NCBI GenBank assembly: GCA_034928145.1
Contig: JAYFPE010000040.1
Coordinates: 1-64,000, forward strand
Direction: 5' to 3'
DNA: 64,000 nt
DNA from: Pelethousia sp034928145
GTDB taxonomy: Bacteria; Bacillota; Clostridia; Christensenellales; CAG-138
This document shows positions 23,668-33,100 of the stretch, piece after piece (position 1 is the first letter of the stretch; every line of letters starts with the position of its first letter). Position numbers and translations under genes: made by a program. Under the pieces are notes generated by a model. It was given only the letters and a program-made list of their open reading frames with translations. It was not told the DNA's origin and did not search any database.

Positions 23668-24666
23668 ATGTCCGTCATCGAGAGCATCCGCGAAAAGGCC
23701 AAGGCGAATGTGAAGCACATCGTCCTGCCTGAGGGCTGCGAGGAACGCACCGTGCAGGCCGCGGCGAAGATCACACAGGAGGGCCTCGCTAAGGTCACCT
23801 TGGTGGGAGACCCCCGTGAGATCCAGGCCGTAGCCGCCAAATTCGGCGTGAGCCTTGCGGGCGCCGCCATCGTCGACCCCGCCGCTTCCCCCGATTATCC
23901 GCGTTATTGTGAGGCTTTTGCCCAAATGCGCGCTAAGAAGGGCGTCACCATGGAGCAGGCGCAAAAGACGATGCTGGACCCGCTTTTTTTCGCAGCTATG
24001 ATGGTTTACGATAATAAGGCCGACGGTTTCGTTTCCGGCGCGATCAACACCACCGGCAATACCCTTCGGCCCGGCCTGCAGATCATCAAAACCACGCCCG
24101 GGGTCTCCACCGTTTCCAGCTGTTTCATTATGGAAGTGCCGGATAAGAGCTATGGTGAAGGCGGCATCCTCATCTTTGCGGATTGCGCCGTAAATATCGA
24201 GCCCACGGCCCAGCAGCTGGCGGATATCGCTATCGCCTCCGCAAAAACCGGCAAGGCCCTCTGCGGGCTCGACCCCAAGGTGGCCATGCTCTCCTTCTCT
24301 ACCAAGGGCAGCGCCAAGCACGAAAATGTGGACAAGGTGTCCGAGGCCACGCGTTTGGTCAAAGAGCTGGCCCCGGATCTGAATGTGGATGGCGAATTGC
24401 AGGCGGATGCGGCCCTGGTCGAAAAGGTCGGCCAGCTTAAATCCCCGGGCAGCCCTGTGGCGGGTCATGCCAACGTGTTGGTTTTTCCCGATCTGCAATC
24501 CGGTAACATCGGCTATAAGCTTGTGCAGCGCCTGGCCGGCGCCGAGGCAATAGGCCCCATCTGCCAGGGATTTGCCAGGCCTATCAACGACCTTTCGCGC
24601 GGCTGCAGCGTGGAGGATATCGTATCCCTGGTTGCGGTCACCGCCGTACAAGCGCAAAACCTCTAA
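23668..24666 (+). CDS. pta: Phosphate acetyltransferase
   Basis: 332 residues, the short catalytic form without the DRTGG/CobB-like N-terminal domains. Motifs: IVLPEGCEERTVQAAA, GFVSGAINTTGNTLRPGLQIIKT and FPDLQSGNIGYKLVQRLAGA. Interconverts acetyl-CoA and acetyl phosphate. ATG 23668 follows AAAGGAG; the ORF extends eight codons further upstream without a ribosome-binding site. A TATAAT at 23578-23583 may be its -10 box. Forms the acetate operon with ackA, 50 bp downstream. Confidence 0.96.
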   Translation: MSVIESIREKAKANVKHIVLPEGCEERTVQAAAKITQEGLAKVTLVGDPREIQAVAAKFGVSLAGAAIVDPAASPDYPRYCEAFAQMRAKKGVTMEQAQKTMLDPLFFAAMMVYDNKADGFVSGAINTTGNTLRPGLQIIKTTPGVSTVSSCFIMEVPDKSYGEGGILIFADCAVNIEPTAQQLADIAIASAKTGKALCGLDPKVAMLSFSTKGSAKHENVDKVSEATRLVKELAPDLNVDGELQADAALVEKVGQLKSPGSPVAGHANVLVFPDLQSGNIGYKLVQRLAGAEAIGPICQGFARPINDLSRGCSVEDIVSLVAVTAVQAQNL

Positions 24667-24716
24667 AATAAAACCATTTTTGCATAAGGCGAAATACATA
24701 GGAGGATAATTTTTTC

Positions 24717-25919
24717 ATGAAAGTATTGGTCATCAACGCGGGCAGTTCTTCCCTCAAATACCAGCTGATCGACACAGAAAGCAACGATATCATCGCCAAG
24801 GGTATCTGCGAGCGCATCGGCATCGGCGGTTCCAAGCTGACCTACAAGCCCACGGGCAAGGCCGCCCACGAAGTTGAAAAGGATATGAAGGATCATACCG
24901 AGGCCATCCAGATGGTGCTGGATGCGCTGGTCGATAAAGAGATCGGCGTGGTGGACAGCATGGCCGAGATCGACGCCGTGGGTCACCGTATCCTGCACGG
25001 CGGCATGAAGTTTACCAGCTCCTGCCTCATCGACGATGCCTGCATGAGCGCCATCGAGGAATGCATCCCCCTGGGGCCGCTGCATAACCCGGCCAACCTC
25101 ATGGGCATCCGCGCCTGCCAAACCATTATGCCCGGCACCCCCATGGTGGCAGTGTTCGATACGGCCTTCCACCAGACCATGCCCCCGGAAGCCTATATGT
25201 ACGCCCTGCCCCCCGAAGCGTTTGAAAAGCACATGGTGCGGCGCTATGGTTTCCATGGCACCAGCCACTTCTATGTATCTCAGCGGGCCATCGCCAAGCT
25301 TGATATGCCCGCCGCCGAGACCCGTGTCATCACCTGCCACTTGGGCAACGGCTCCAGTATCTCGGCTGTGAAGGGCGGCAAGTGCATCGATACCTCCATG
25401 GGCCTCACGCCCCTTGAAGGCGTGCCTATGGGCACCCGCTGCGGCGATATGGATCCGGCCATCGTCCCCTTCTTAATGGAAAAGCTGGGCCTCGATGGGC
25501 CGAGCATGTGCACCTATATGAATAAGAAGAGCGGTGTGCTGGGTATGTCCGGCGTTTCCAGCGATTTCCGCGACCTGGCCGCAGCCGCGGCCCAGGGAAA
25601 CGAGCGGGCGGAGCTGGCCATCAAAACCTTCTCCTATAAGGTCAAGAAATATATCGGTTCCTATGCGGCGGCTCTGGGTGGGGTGGACGCCATCGTCTTC
25701 ACCGCGGGCGTGGGCGAGAACGACCGCGACGTGCGCGCGCGCATCCTCACGGGCCTGGAGTACCTGGGCGTGGATGTAGATTTCGATTATAACGAAACCT
25801 GCCCACGCGGAGAGGAAGTGGAGATCAGCAAGCCCGAAAGCAAGGTGAAGGTGTTTGTGATCCCCACAGACGAAGAAATGGTCATCGCCAAGGATACGGC
25901 CAGGCTTGCCGCCAAATAA
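24717..25919 (+). CDS. ackA: Acetate kinase
   Basis: 400 residues, full length. N-terminal VLVINAGSSSLKYQL, HRILHGG, RYGFHGTSH, CHLGNGSSISAVKGG and FTAGVGEND are all present. Converts acetyl phosphate plus ADP to acetate and ATP, the main substrate-level ATP step of fermenting Clostridia. AGGAGGATAA precedes the ATG. Confidence 0.97.
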   Translation: MKVLVINAGSSSLKYQLIDTESNDIIAKGICERIGIGGSKLTYKPTGKAAHEVEKDMKDHTEAIQMVLDALVDKEIGVVDSMAEIDAVGHRILHGGMKFTSSCLIDDACMSAIEECIPLGPLHNPANLMGIRACQTIMPGTPMVAVFDTAFHQTMPPEAYMYALPPEAFEKHMVRRYGFHGTSHFYVSQRAIAKLDMPAAETRVITCHLGNGSSISAVKGGKCIDTSMGLTPLEGVPMGTRCGDMDPAIVPFLMEKLGLDGPSMCTYMNKKSGVLGMSGVSSDFRDLAAAAAQGNERAELAIKTFSYKVKKYIGSYAAALGGVDAIVFTAGVGENDRDVRARILTGLEYLGVDVDFDYNETCPRGEEVEISKPESKVKVFVIPTDEEMVIAKDTARLAAK

Positions 25920-25965
25920 TAAGATAAAAGCTTGGTTACAGGGCGTGGGAGCTGGAAATTTCGTA

Positions 25966-25994
25966 TTGACAAAACCCCGCCCTGCATATAAAAT
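25966..25994 (+). promoter_or_regulatory. Sigma-A promoter of yceD-rpmF
   Basis: TTGACA (25966-25971), 17-bp spacer, TAAAAT (25989-25994), about 30 bp before the ATG. One of the best promoters in the window. Confidence 0.8.
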
Positions 25995-26024
25995 GAACGA
26001 TGTCGGATTTTTGAGGTGTCCCGG

Positions 26025-26540
26025 ATGAAATTCTCCATTGCCACGCAGTTGCGGCAGATCGGCCTTGTAGGCCGATACGTTGTGGATGAGGCGATGTCGC
26101 CCCAAACCTACATGGGCGGCGAGGTATCCTTTGCAGCCCCTTTGCATGTAGAGGCCACGTATGTTTTCGATGGCGAGGGTTTCACCGTGAGAGGCACTGT
26201 CAAGACCGCGTTGCGCTCCACCTGCGCCCTGTGCGCCAAGGCGTTTGACGAACCCTTTGCATTTGAGTTTGAAGAGCGGTTTGTCAAAGATCCCGGCCCG
26301 GAGGATGAGGCCTATCCCATAGGCAACGAAGAGCTTGATATCACCCGGCCCGTGTTGGACAATCTCTTTCTGAACCTGCCGCTGCAAAGCATATGCAGGC
26401 CAGGATGCAAGGGCCTTTGCCCGGTATGCGGGTGCGATTTGAATTCCGTCCAGTGCGCTTGCCTGCGTGGGGAGGAACCCGAAAGGGAAAATCCTTTCGC
26501 CAAGCTCAGTGCCCTGTTGAATCACGATAAGGAGGTGTAA
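26025..26540 (+). CDS. YceD/DUF177 family protein (23S rRNA accumulation factor-like)
   Basis: 171 residues. Cys pairs in CALC near residue 65 and CRPGCKGLCPVCGCDLN near 122 are the conserved metal-binding-like motif of the family, followed by CAC. ATG 26025 has GAGGTG 6 bp upstream, better than GTG 26016. Directly upstream of rpmF, the arrangement seen across bacteria, consistent with a role in ribosomal RNA or L32 assembly. Confidence 0.92.
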   Translation: MKFSIATQLRQIGLVGRYVVDEAMSPQTYMGGEVSFAAPLHVEATYVFDGEGFTVRGTVKTALRSTCALCAKAFDEPFAFEFEERFVKDPGPEDEAYPIGNEELDITRPVLDNLFLNLPLQSICRPGCKGLCPVCGCDLNSVQCACLRGEEPERENPFAKLSALLNHDKEV

Positions 26541-26542
26541 GT

Positions 26543-26725
26543 ATGGCGGTCCCCAAAAGAAAAACATCCAAGGCCAAGCGCGATGCGCGTAGAGCCAATT
26601 GGAAGCTGTCCATTCCCGGTATCGTGGAATGCCCGCAGTGCCACGAGGCGAAGCTCGCCCATCGGGTGTGCAAAAAGTGCGGCTATTACGATGGCAAGCA
26701 GGCTATTAAAGTTGAAAAGGCCTAA
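26543..26725 (+). CDS. rpmF: 50S ribosomal protein L32
   Basis: 60 residues. MAVPKRKTSKAKRDARRA N-terminus and the zinc ribbon CPQCHEAKLAHRVCKKCGYYDG (split here as CPQC and CKKC) are typical of the four-Cys L32. AAGGAGGTG precedes the ATG. A strong terminator follows. Confidence 0.98.
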   Translation: MAVPKRKTSKAKRDARRANWKLSIPGIVECPQCHEAKLAHRVCKKCGYYDGKQAIKVEKA

Positions 26726-26737
26726 CAGCATAACATT

Positions 26738-26766
26738 AGGGCTTCCCACTGGAGGGAAGTCCTTTT
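26738..26766 (+). terminator. Terminator after rpmF
   Basis: AGGGCTTCCC / GGGAAGTCCT stem (10 bp with one wobble) around ACTGGA, followed by TTTT. Confidence 0.85.
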
Positions 26767-26918
26767 GCTATACGGCAAGTTAGCCGCCCGCATATAACCC
26801 CGGGCCCGGCCTTCGGCCGCAAAGGCTGCCATAGCTTTGTCGAGGCCGCTCACTATAGGCCCCGCTACGCATGCGCTCGCGCCTTGGGCTGAAAATCCAA
26901 TCGGGAAGGGATAACACT

Positions 26919-27323
26919 ATGAAAACGCTGGCACTCTACTTCTCCTACGCAGGACACACAAGGAAAATCGCCGAAACCGAAGCCGCCAAATGCGGAGCGG
27001 ACATCGCCGAAATTAAAACAGCGGGGCGTTTGGGTATGTTTCGCGGCAGCCTGAAAGCTATGCGGGGCAAGGCCACGAAAATTCAACCGCTAACGGTCAG
27101 CCTCTCCGGCTACGACGTCATCAAGCTGTATTCGCCGATTTGGGCCGGCAACACCCACGCCGCCGCAAACGCTGTGCTTGATATGCTTCCAAGCGGCAAG
27201 AATATCGAGATTGCCCTTGTTTCCGGCAGCGGCACCAGCAAATGCCGTGAGCGCATAACGGGCATCGTCAAGGCAAAAGGCTGTACGCTCACGGGGTTCA
27301 GGGACATTAAGGCAAGTTCATGA
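26919..27323 (+). CDS. Flavodoxin-like protein
   Basis: 134 residues. Starts ALYFSYAGHTRKIAET, the FMN-phosphate loop region; YSPIWAGNTHAAANAVLDML and IALVSGSGTSK are further flavodoxin motifs. A soluble FMN electron carrier or FMN-dependent oxidoreductase is expected. GGGAAGGG lies upstream of ATG 26919. It overlaps the VanZ-type gene by 4 bp. The pair interrupts the usual rpmF-plsX neighbourhood. Confidence 0.82.
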   Translation: MKTLALYFSYAGHTRKIAETEAAKCGADIAEIKTAGRLGMFRGSLKAMRGKATKIQPLTVSLSGYDVIKLYSPIWAGNTHAAANAVLDMLPSGKNIEIALVSGSGTSKCRERITGIVKAKGCTLTGFRDIKASS

Positions 27324-27829
27324 AAAATAACGAATCTAAAACCACCCGCCGAATCGTGCTTGCCTTATTTATCCTGTATGTGCTGGCTATCCTGTTCCTC
27401 CTGGTCATCCCAAATAACTACCGCGGCCATAATGTGCTGATTGGCGGCCTTACATGGGATCGGTGGATGGCGTACGTTGGGGGCGGCTTTAACCTTGTGC
27501 CGTTCCGTGGGATAGCTGAACAGATAGGCAGCATAATCGTTGGGGAGGATGTGGCGCGAAACTTAATCTATTTGGCTGGCAACCTTGCAGGGTTTGCACC
27601 ATTGGGTTTTTTCCTGCCCGCGATGTTTGCGAGACAGCGCAAGTTCCGGACGTTTCTTATCACCGTCTTGCTGGCGATTGCCGGCTTGGAACTTGTGCAG
27701 TTAATGACGATGCGCGGTTCTTGCGACATTGACGACATTATCTTAAACGCCGCCGGCGCTTGCCTCGGTTTTTGGATAATGCACAAATCGGTCAGGCATA
27801 TTACAGGTTCGAAACAAGAAGCGGATTAG
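27320..27829 (+). CDS. VanZ-family membrane protein
   Basis: 169 residues with about four membrane helices. Family features: FNLVPFRGI, NLIYLAGNLAGFAPLGFFLPAMF, and LELVQLMTMRGSCDIDDIILNAAGACLGF. VanZ relatives occur in glycopeptide resistance clusters but most chromosomal ones have unknown roles. No other resistance genes are nearby, so resistance is not implied. Coupled to the flavodoxin gene (ATGA). Confidence 0.88.
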   Translation: MKNNESKTTRRIVLALFILYVLAILFLLVIPNNYRGHNVLIGGLTWDRWMAYVGGGFNLVPFRGIAEQIGSIIVGEDVARNLIYLAGNLAGFAPLGFFLPAMFARQRKFRTFLITVLLAIAGLELVQLMTMRGSCDIDDIILNAAGACLGFWIMHKSVRHITGSKQEAD

Positions 27830-27946
27830 TATTATAACCCGGCTCGCCGAATGCATCGGCAAAAGGGTATACAATTTCAACGTTTAACTTGCGGGGTACG
27901 CATTTTAACAATAGACAGTACCTACGCCAGAACAGGAGGATAGCAG

Positions 27947-28963
27947 ATGACTAGGATCGCGATAGACGTTTTCGGCGGGGATCACGCCCCGGCCGCCACC
28001 ATCGAAGGTTCCGTGCAGGCGCTTAAAAACTTTAGCGATATCGAGCTTTTGCTCTTTGGCGATGAGGAAAAGATTGAGAGAGAGCTGTCCAAATTCCCCG
28101 ATGCGGATCGGGGCCGCATCGGCATTCGCCATGCGCCGCAGGTTATTTCTTTAGAAGAATCGCCCACGGCTGCCATACGCTCGAAAAAGGATTCCTCCTT
28201 GGTGCGGGGCCTCGAGGCCGTAAAGGCGGGCGAAGTCGCCTGTTTGGTATCCGCGGGCAGCACCGGCGCGCTGCTGGCCGGGGCCACGCTCATCGTGCGG
28301 CGCATACCGGGCGTGAAGCGGCCTGCCTTGGGCATGGCTATCCCAAACAAGCTGGGCGGCTTTACTCTTTTGATGGACTGCGGGGCCAATACGGATTCCA
28401 AACCCTCCTTCCTGCTGCAATTCGCGGTGATGGCCAGCGCCTACCTCGAAGGGGTGATGGGGGTGAAGGAACCGCGCATCGGCCTTTTGAACAACGGTGT
28501 GGAGGCCGAAAAGGGAAACGCCCTCACCAAGGCAGCCTATCCGCTGCTTGCCGGCGCGCCCATCCGCTTTGCGGGCAATTGTGAAGCTCGCGAAATTCCT
28601 TCCGGCGATTTTGACGCGGTGATCTGCGACGGATTCGACGGCAATATCGTGCTCAAATATACCGAGGGCCTGGCGGACGCGCTGATCAGCATGCTCAAAA
28701 GAGAGCTTTTGGCGGATAAGCGCAGCAAACTGGGCGCGGCTTTAAGTAAACCCGCCTTCCGCCGCTTTAAAAAAACCATGGATTATACGGAATACGGCGG
28801 CGCGCCCCTTTTGGGCGTGGACGGCGGCATCATCAAGGCCCACGGCAGCTCCAATGCCAAGGCATTTTGCGCTGCCATCGGCCAGGCGCGGCGCTTTGCC
28901 GGGGCGGATATACGCGGCGCCATCGCCGCCGCCATGGCCGCCCTGCCTGAGATAGAGGATTGA
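27947..28963 (+). CDS. plsX: Phosphate acyltransferase PlsX
   Basis: 338 residues. IAVDVFGGDHAP-like start (IAIDVFGGDHAPAATIEG), VSAGSTGALLAGA, LMDCGANTDSKP and CDGFDGNIVLKYTEG mark PlsX, which makes acyl phosphate from acyl-ACP for phospholipid synthesis. AGGAGGATAGCAG precedes ATG. Followed by acpP, its substrate carrier. Confidence 0.96.
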   Translation: MTRIAIDVFGGDHAPAATIEGSVQALKNFSDIELLLFGDEEKIERELSKFPDADRGRIGIRHAPQVISLEESPTAAIRSKKDSSLVRGLEAVKAGEVACLVSAGSTGALLAGATLIVRRIPGVKRPALGMAIPNKLGGFTLLMDCGANTDSKPSFLLQFAVMASAYLEGVMGVKEPRIGLLNNGVEAEKGNALTKAAYPLLAGAPIRFAGNCEAREIPSGDFDAVICDGFDGNIVLKYTEGLADALISMLKRELLADKRSKLGAALSKPAFRRFKKTMDYTEYGGAPLLGVDGGIIKAHGSSNAKAFCAAIGQARRFAGADIRGAIAAAMAALPEIED

Positions 28964-28988
28964 CATCGGGGCCATATCAGGCTAAACT
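28960..28988 (+). promoter_or_regulatory. Predicted acpP promoter overlapping the plsX stop
   Basis: TTGACA (28960-28965; overlaps the plsX TGA), 17-bp spacer, TAAACT (28983-28988), 58 bp before acpP. It would allow acpP to be made in excess of plsX. Confidence 0.65.
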
Positions 28989-29045
28989 ATCCCTAGTAAT
29001 CTTGGCAATCATACTTTTTATTGAATAACCGAAAGGCGGTGCAAC

Positions 29046-29267
29046 ATGGATTTTGAAAAGATTCGCGATATGATCGCAAAGCAGATGGATATCCCGGCGG
29101 AAAGCATCACGGAGGAATCCCGCTTGGGTGAGGATCTCAAAGCCGATTCCCTCGACCTGGTGGAGTTGGTAATGGACCTCGAGCAGGAATACGGGGTGCA
29201 AATCCCCGAGGAGGCCCTGCCGAATATCAAGACCGTGGGCGATATTGCGGCATTCCTCAACAAATAG
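29046..29267 (+). CDS. acpP: Acyl carrier protein
   Basis: 73 residues, acidic. The phosphopantetheine serine is in LKADSLDLVEL (Ser near residue 36). Carries growing acyl chains; activated by AcpS (15187). AAAGGCGG lies upstream of ATG. A terminator follows, so it can be expressed as a short transcript. Confidence 0.97.
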   Translation: MDFEKIRDMIAKQMDIPAESITEESRLGEDLKADSLDLVELVMDLEQEYGVQIPEEALPNIKTVGDIAAFLNK

Positions 29268-29286
29268 GGCCAAGCTAAAACACTCT

Positions 29287-29316
29287 GCCCGCATCTTGAA
29301 CGGATGCGGGCCTTTT
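29287..29316 (+). terminator. Terminator between acpP and rnc
   Basis: GCCCGCATC / GATGCGGGC stem around TTGAACG followed by CTTTTC. An in-frame ATG for rnc at 29304 lies inside it and is therefore an unlikely start. Confidence 0.8.
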
Positions 29317-29336
29317 CACTTGAAGGGGTGGTGGAG

Positions 29337-30056
29337 ATGGAGCTGGAATACATCCGGGGCAACAGCCTTCGAGCTTTGCAGCAAAAGCTGGGCTATTGCT
29401 TTTCGGATCTGCTGCTGTTGGATGCGGCGCTGACGCATACTTCCTATGTCAAGGGGGATGGAAAAGCCCACAAGCACAACGAGCGCTTGGAATTCCTGGG
29501 CGACGCGGTGCTGGAGCTATGCGTGAGCGAATATTTATACCGCAACTACCCGGAGCTCAACGAGGGCGTTATGACCCGCGCGCGGGCTGCTTCCGTATGC
29601 GAAGCTGCCCTGCACAAGGCCGCTTTGGAATTGGGCCTGGGCGAATGCCTGCGCCTGAGCCGGGGCGAGGAGCATTCCGGCGGGCGCTCTAAGCCCTCTA
29701 TCTTGGCGGACGCCGTGGAGGCCGTGCTGGGGGCCATTTATCTTGACGGCGGCATGGAGGAGGCGCGCGCCTTTGCGCTTCGTCTCACCCAAGCGCAGAT
29801 CCAGGATGCCGTGGCCAATGTGGACGCCAAGGATTATAAAACCATGCTGCAGGAGCATGTGCAAAAGTTGCATAAGGGCAATGTGAGCTACGAGCTCTTA
29901 GCATCCAGCGGCCCGGATCACCAAAAAACCTTTACCATGCGGGTGGTCGTGTCCGGCAAGCCCATGGGCGAGGGCAGCGGCGGCTCCAAGCAAGAGGCGG
30001 GGCAGGCCGCGGCCCGGGAAACCATGCGCATGCTGTGCATTGGGCCGGAAAAATAA
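29337..30056 (+). CDS. rnc: Ribonuclease III
   Basis: 239 residues. The signature HNERLEFLGDAVLELCVSEYL is near residue 48; the second acidic site is in ADAVEAVLGAIYLDGG; a C-terminal double-stranded RNA-binding domain (MLQEHVQK...SYELLASSGPDHQKTFTMRV...GEGSGGSKQEAGQAAA) follows. Processes rRNA precursors and other duplex RNAs. ATG 29337 has GGGGTGGTGGAG upstream and lies beyond the terminator. Confidence 0.95.
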   Translation: MELEYIRGNSLRALQQKLGYCFSDLLLLDAALTHTSYVKGDGKAHKHNERLEFLGDAVLELCVSEYLYRNYPELNEGVMTRARAASVCEAALHKAALELGLGECLRLSRGEEHSGGRSKPSILADAVEAVLGAIYLDGGMEEARAFALRLTQAQIQDAVANVDAKDYKTMLQEHVQKLHKGNVSYELLASSGPDHQKTFTMRVVVSGKPMGEGSGGSKQEAGQAAARETMRMLCIGPEK

Positions 30057-30102
30057 GCCCGCTTGCGGGCAGAGACTTTTTGAGAGGCAGGGTTTCAGAG
30101 CA

Positions 30103-33100
30103 TTGCGATTGACAAAGCTGGAGATCAACGGATTCAAATCCTTTGCAAAAAAAACCGAAATCGATATTCCGAGCGGCATCACTGCCATTATCGGCCCCAA
30201 CGGCAGCGGCAAGAGCAACATTGCCGACGCCGTGCGCTGGGTTTTGGGGGAGCAGAGCGCCAAGGCCCTGCGCGGCGCGAAAATGGAGGACGTGATCTTC
30301 AACGGCACGGAATCACGCAAGCCGCAGGCCTTCTGTGAGGTCACCCTTACATTCGATAATTCGGATGGCGAGCTGCCTACGGAATTCGCCGAGGTGAGCA
30401 TTACCCGCCGGGTTTACAGGAGCGGCGAGAGCGAATACCTCATCAACCGTTCCGCCTGCCGCTTAAAGGATATCCAGGCCCTTTTCCGCGATACGGGGGT
30501 GGGTAAGGAAGGCTATTCCATTATCGGCCAGGGCCGGGTGGAAGAGATCCTTTCCAACAAATCGGGCGACCGTAGAGCCGCCTTTGAGGAAGCGGCCGGC
30601 GTGATGAAATACCGCGTGCGCAAGGAAGAGGCCGAACGCAAGCTGGAAAACACCAAAAAGAACCTGGTGCGCATTCAGGATATCTTAGAAGAATTGGAAA
30701 ACCAGGTGGGCCCGCTGGAAGAACAGAGCGCGGACGCGCGGGAATTCCTGCGCCTTCGGGAAGAGCTGCGGGAGATCGAGGTAAACGTATTTTTATATGA
30801 ATACGACAAGCTCAGCGAACGGCTTACCTCCCTTGAGCAGGCTTTAAACCAATTCGATGAAGAAATCGCCTCGGCCACCGCCCTTTCCGAAAAGCTGGGG
30901 CAGGATTGCGTAGCTGCGGAGGATAAGGAGCGGCGCTTGAGCAGCGCCATATCGGAGGTGCAGAATAAGCTGCTCTCGGCTTCCTCCGGCGCGGAGGCCC
31001 ACGCGGGCTCCGCCAAGGTGTTGCAGGAGCGCATGGCCAACCTCGTGCGTGAGCGCGAGCGCCTGGAGGCGGACGGGGCCGAATATGCCAGCCGCGCCGC
31101 AGCGCTGCGCGTGCAGATCGACGAGCTTGCCAAAGAGGCCGAGCAGGCGCAGGCAGCCAAGGCGGAGAGCAGCGCAGCCTTGGGGGAAACCGAAAAGAAG
31201 CGCACAGCCATGCAGGCGGATATTGAGGGCCGCGAGGCCGAGGCGGAACGCCAGAAGAACGCCATGATCGAGGCGCTCAACCGTTTGAGCGACGCCAAGA
31301 GCCGCATCTCTCGCCTCGAAGCCATCAAGACCACCCTGCTCGAGCGCATCCGTGAAACCGAAGAGCGCGGGGACGAGATCAAGGCGGACGGGGAAAAGCT
31401 GGCCGAGGAATTTGAGACGCTCGACGCGCATTATCGTCGCCTCAAAAGCGCCTACGACGAAAAGTTAGCGGCTAAAACACAGGCCATCGAGCGGGTGAAC
31501 GAGCTGCAAAGCGGCGTTAAGGCCGCGCAGGAGGCCCTGCGCAAGGTGGAGCAGCAGACCCAGGCCGCCACCAGCCGCGTAAAGGTGCTGGAGGAAATGA
31601 AGCGGGCCTACGAGGGCTATTATACCAGCGTGCGCAACCTCTTAAAGGATGCGGATCGGGATACGGCCCTGGGCCGCCGCATCGAGGGCGTGGTGGCGGA
31701 GTTGATCCGCGTGCCCCAAGAATATGAAGTAGCCATCGAAATGACGCTGGGCAGCGGCTTGCAAAATATCGTCACCCCTACGGAAGAGGATGCCAAGAAG
31801 GTTATCGAGCACCTGCGCAGCCGCCAGTATGGACGGGCCACCCTTTTGCCTGTCACCATCATGCGCTCCCGCCTTTTAAGCGATATTGAGCTATCTTATT
31901 GCCGGGTAGATGGCTACCTGGGCGTGGCCAGCGATTTGGTGGGCTTTGAAGAGCGTTACCGCGGCATTTTCGAAAACTTATTGGGCCGCACGGTGCTGGT
32001 AAAGGATTTGGACGCGGGTATCGCCATCAACAAGCGGGCCAGAGGGGGATTCCGCATCGCCACGCTGAAAGGGGATATCATCAACCCCGGCGGCTCCATG
32101 ACCGGCGGCAGCACGCAGAAGCGGGAATTTAGCCTCATCGGCCGTGAGCGTGAGATCGAAGAGCTGCAAAAGGGCCTCGAGAGCCTCAAAAAGCAGGCGG
32201 CTGCCAAAGCGGCGGAGGTAGAGGCCCTGGGCGAAGAGATCCTCCATGCCAACCGCGCGCTTGAGGAGGCCGCCGAGGCCATCCACGCGCAGGATCTGGA
32301 GGTTGCCACCCAGCGCGAGAAGGTGGAGGCTCTGCGGCAATACGTAGAAGAGAATAAGCAGCAGCAGGAGCGTGTGGAACTGGAAAGCACCCAGCTGCGG
32401 GATAATATTGAGAATATCGACGAGCAATGCGGCGAGGCGCGGCAGGACCAGAGCAGCCTGGAAGAGGGCCATGTGGCCACGCAGGAGGATATCCGCCGCA
32501 TGCAGGCGGAGCTCACCGCCCTGCGGCTGGAATATGAAAAGGTGAACGAGGCCGCCACCGAGGATAAAGTGGCCTTGGTGGCCCGCGAAAAGGAAGCCCA
32601 GGCTGCTTATCAGGCCCTCGAGCGCATGCGGCGGGAAGCGGAGGCCCTCGAAAAACAGGCTGCGCAAGCCCTGCTCGCCGCCGAGGAAGGCACGGCCCAA
32701 TTTCTGACCCTGCAAAAGGAGCTTTCGGAGCTTGGCAGCAGCATCGACGTGGAGCGCAAGGATATCGACGGCCTCACGGATCAGCTGCGGGCCATGGAGG
32801 AGGAACGAGCCCAACACCTCACGGCCCTGGATGAAATGCGCGAGCGCCGCGAAAAGAACGCCATCGACCTGGGCGACCTAAGGGAGCGGCGGCATAAATC
32901 CGAGCTCAACCAGAGCCGCTCGCAGCTGGAGCTGGCGAATATGCAGGATCGCATCTGGAACGACTACGAGCTGACCTATGAAAACGCCCAGCCCCTGCGC
33001 CGCAACATCACTATCACTGCCAGCCATGTGCGGGTAGATGAATTAAAAAAGTCGATCCGCGCCCTTGGCGACGTCAACGTGAACGCCATCGAGGATTACC

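Noticed and set aside
26751..26795. Ten-codon frame following GGAGGG after rpmF
   Set aside because: The purine tract is the right arm of the rpmF terminator.
27880..27946. FapR-like operator before plsX
   Set aside because: AGTACCTA is present, but the palindromic partner half is missing and no fapR gene is in the window.
29304..29336. Earlier ATG for rnc
   Set aside because: It lies inside the acpP terminator hairpin.
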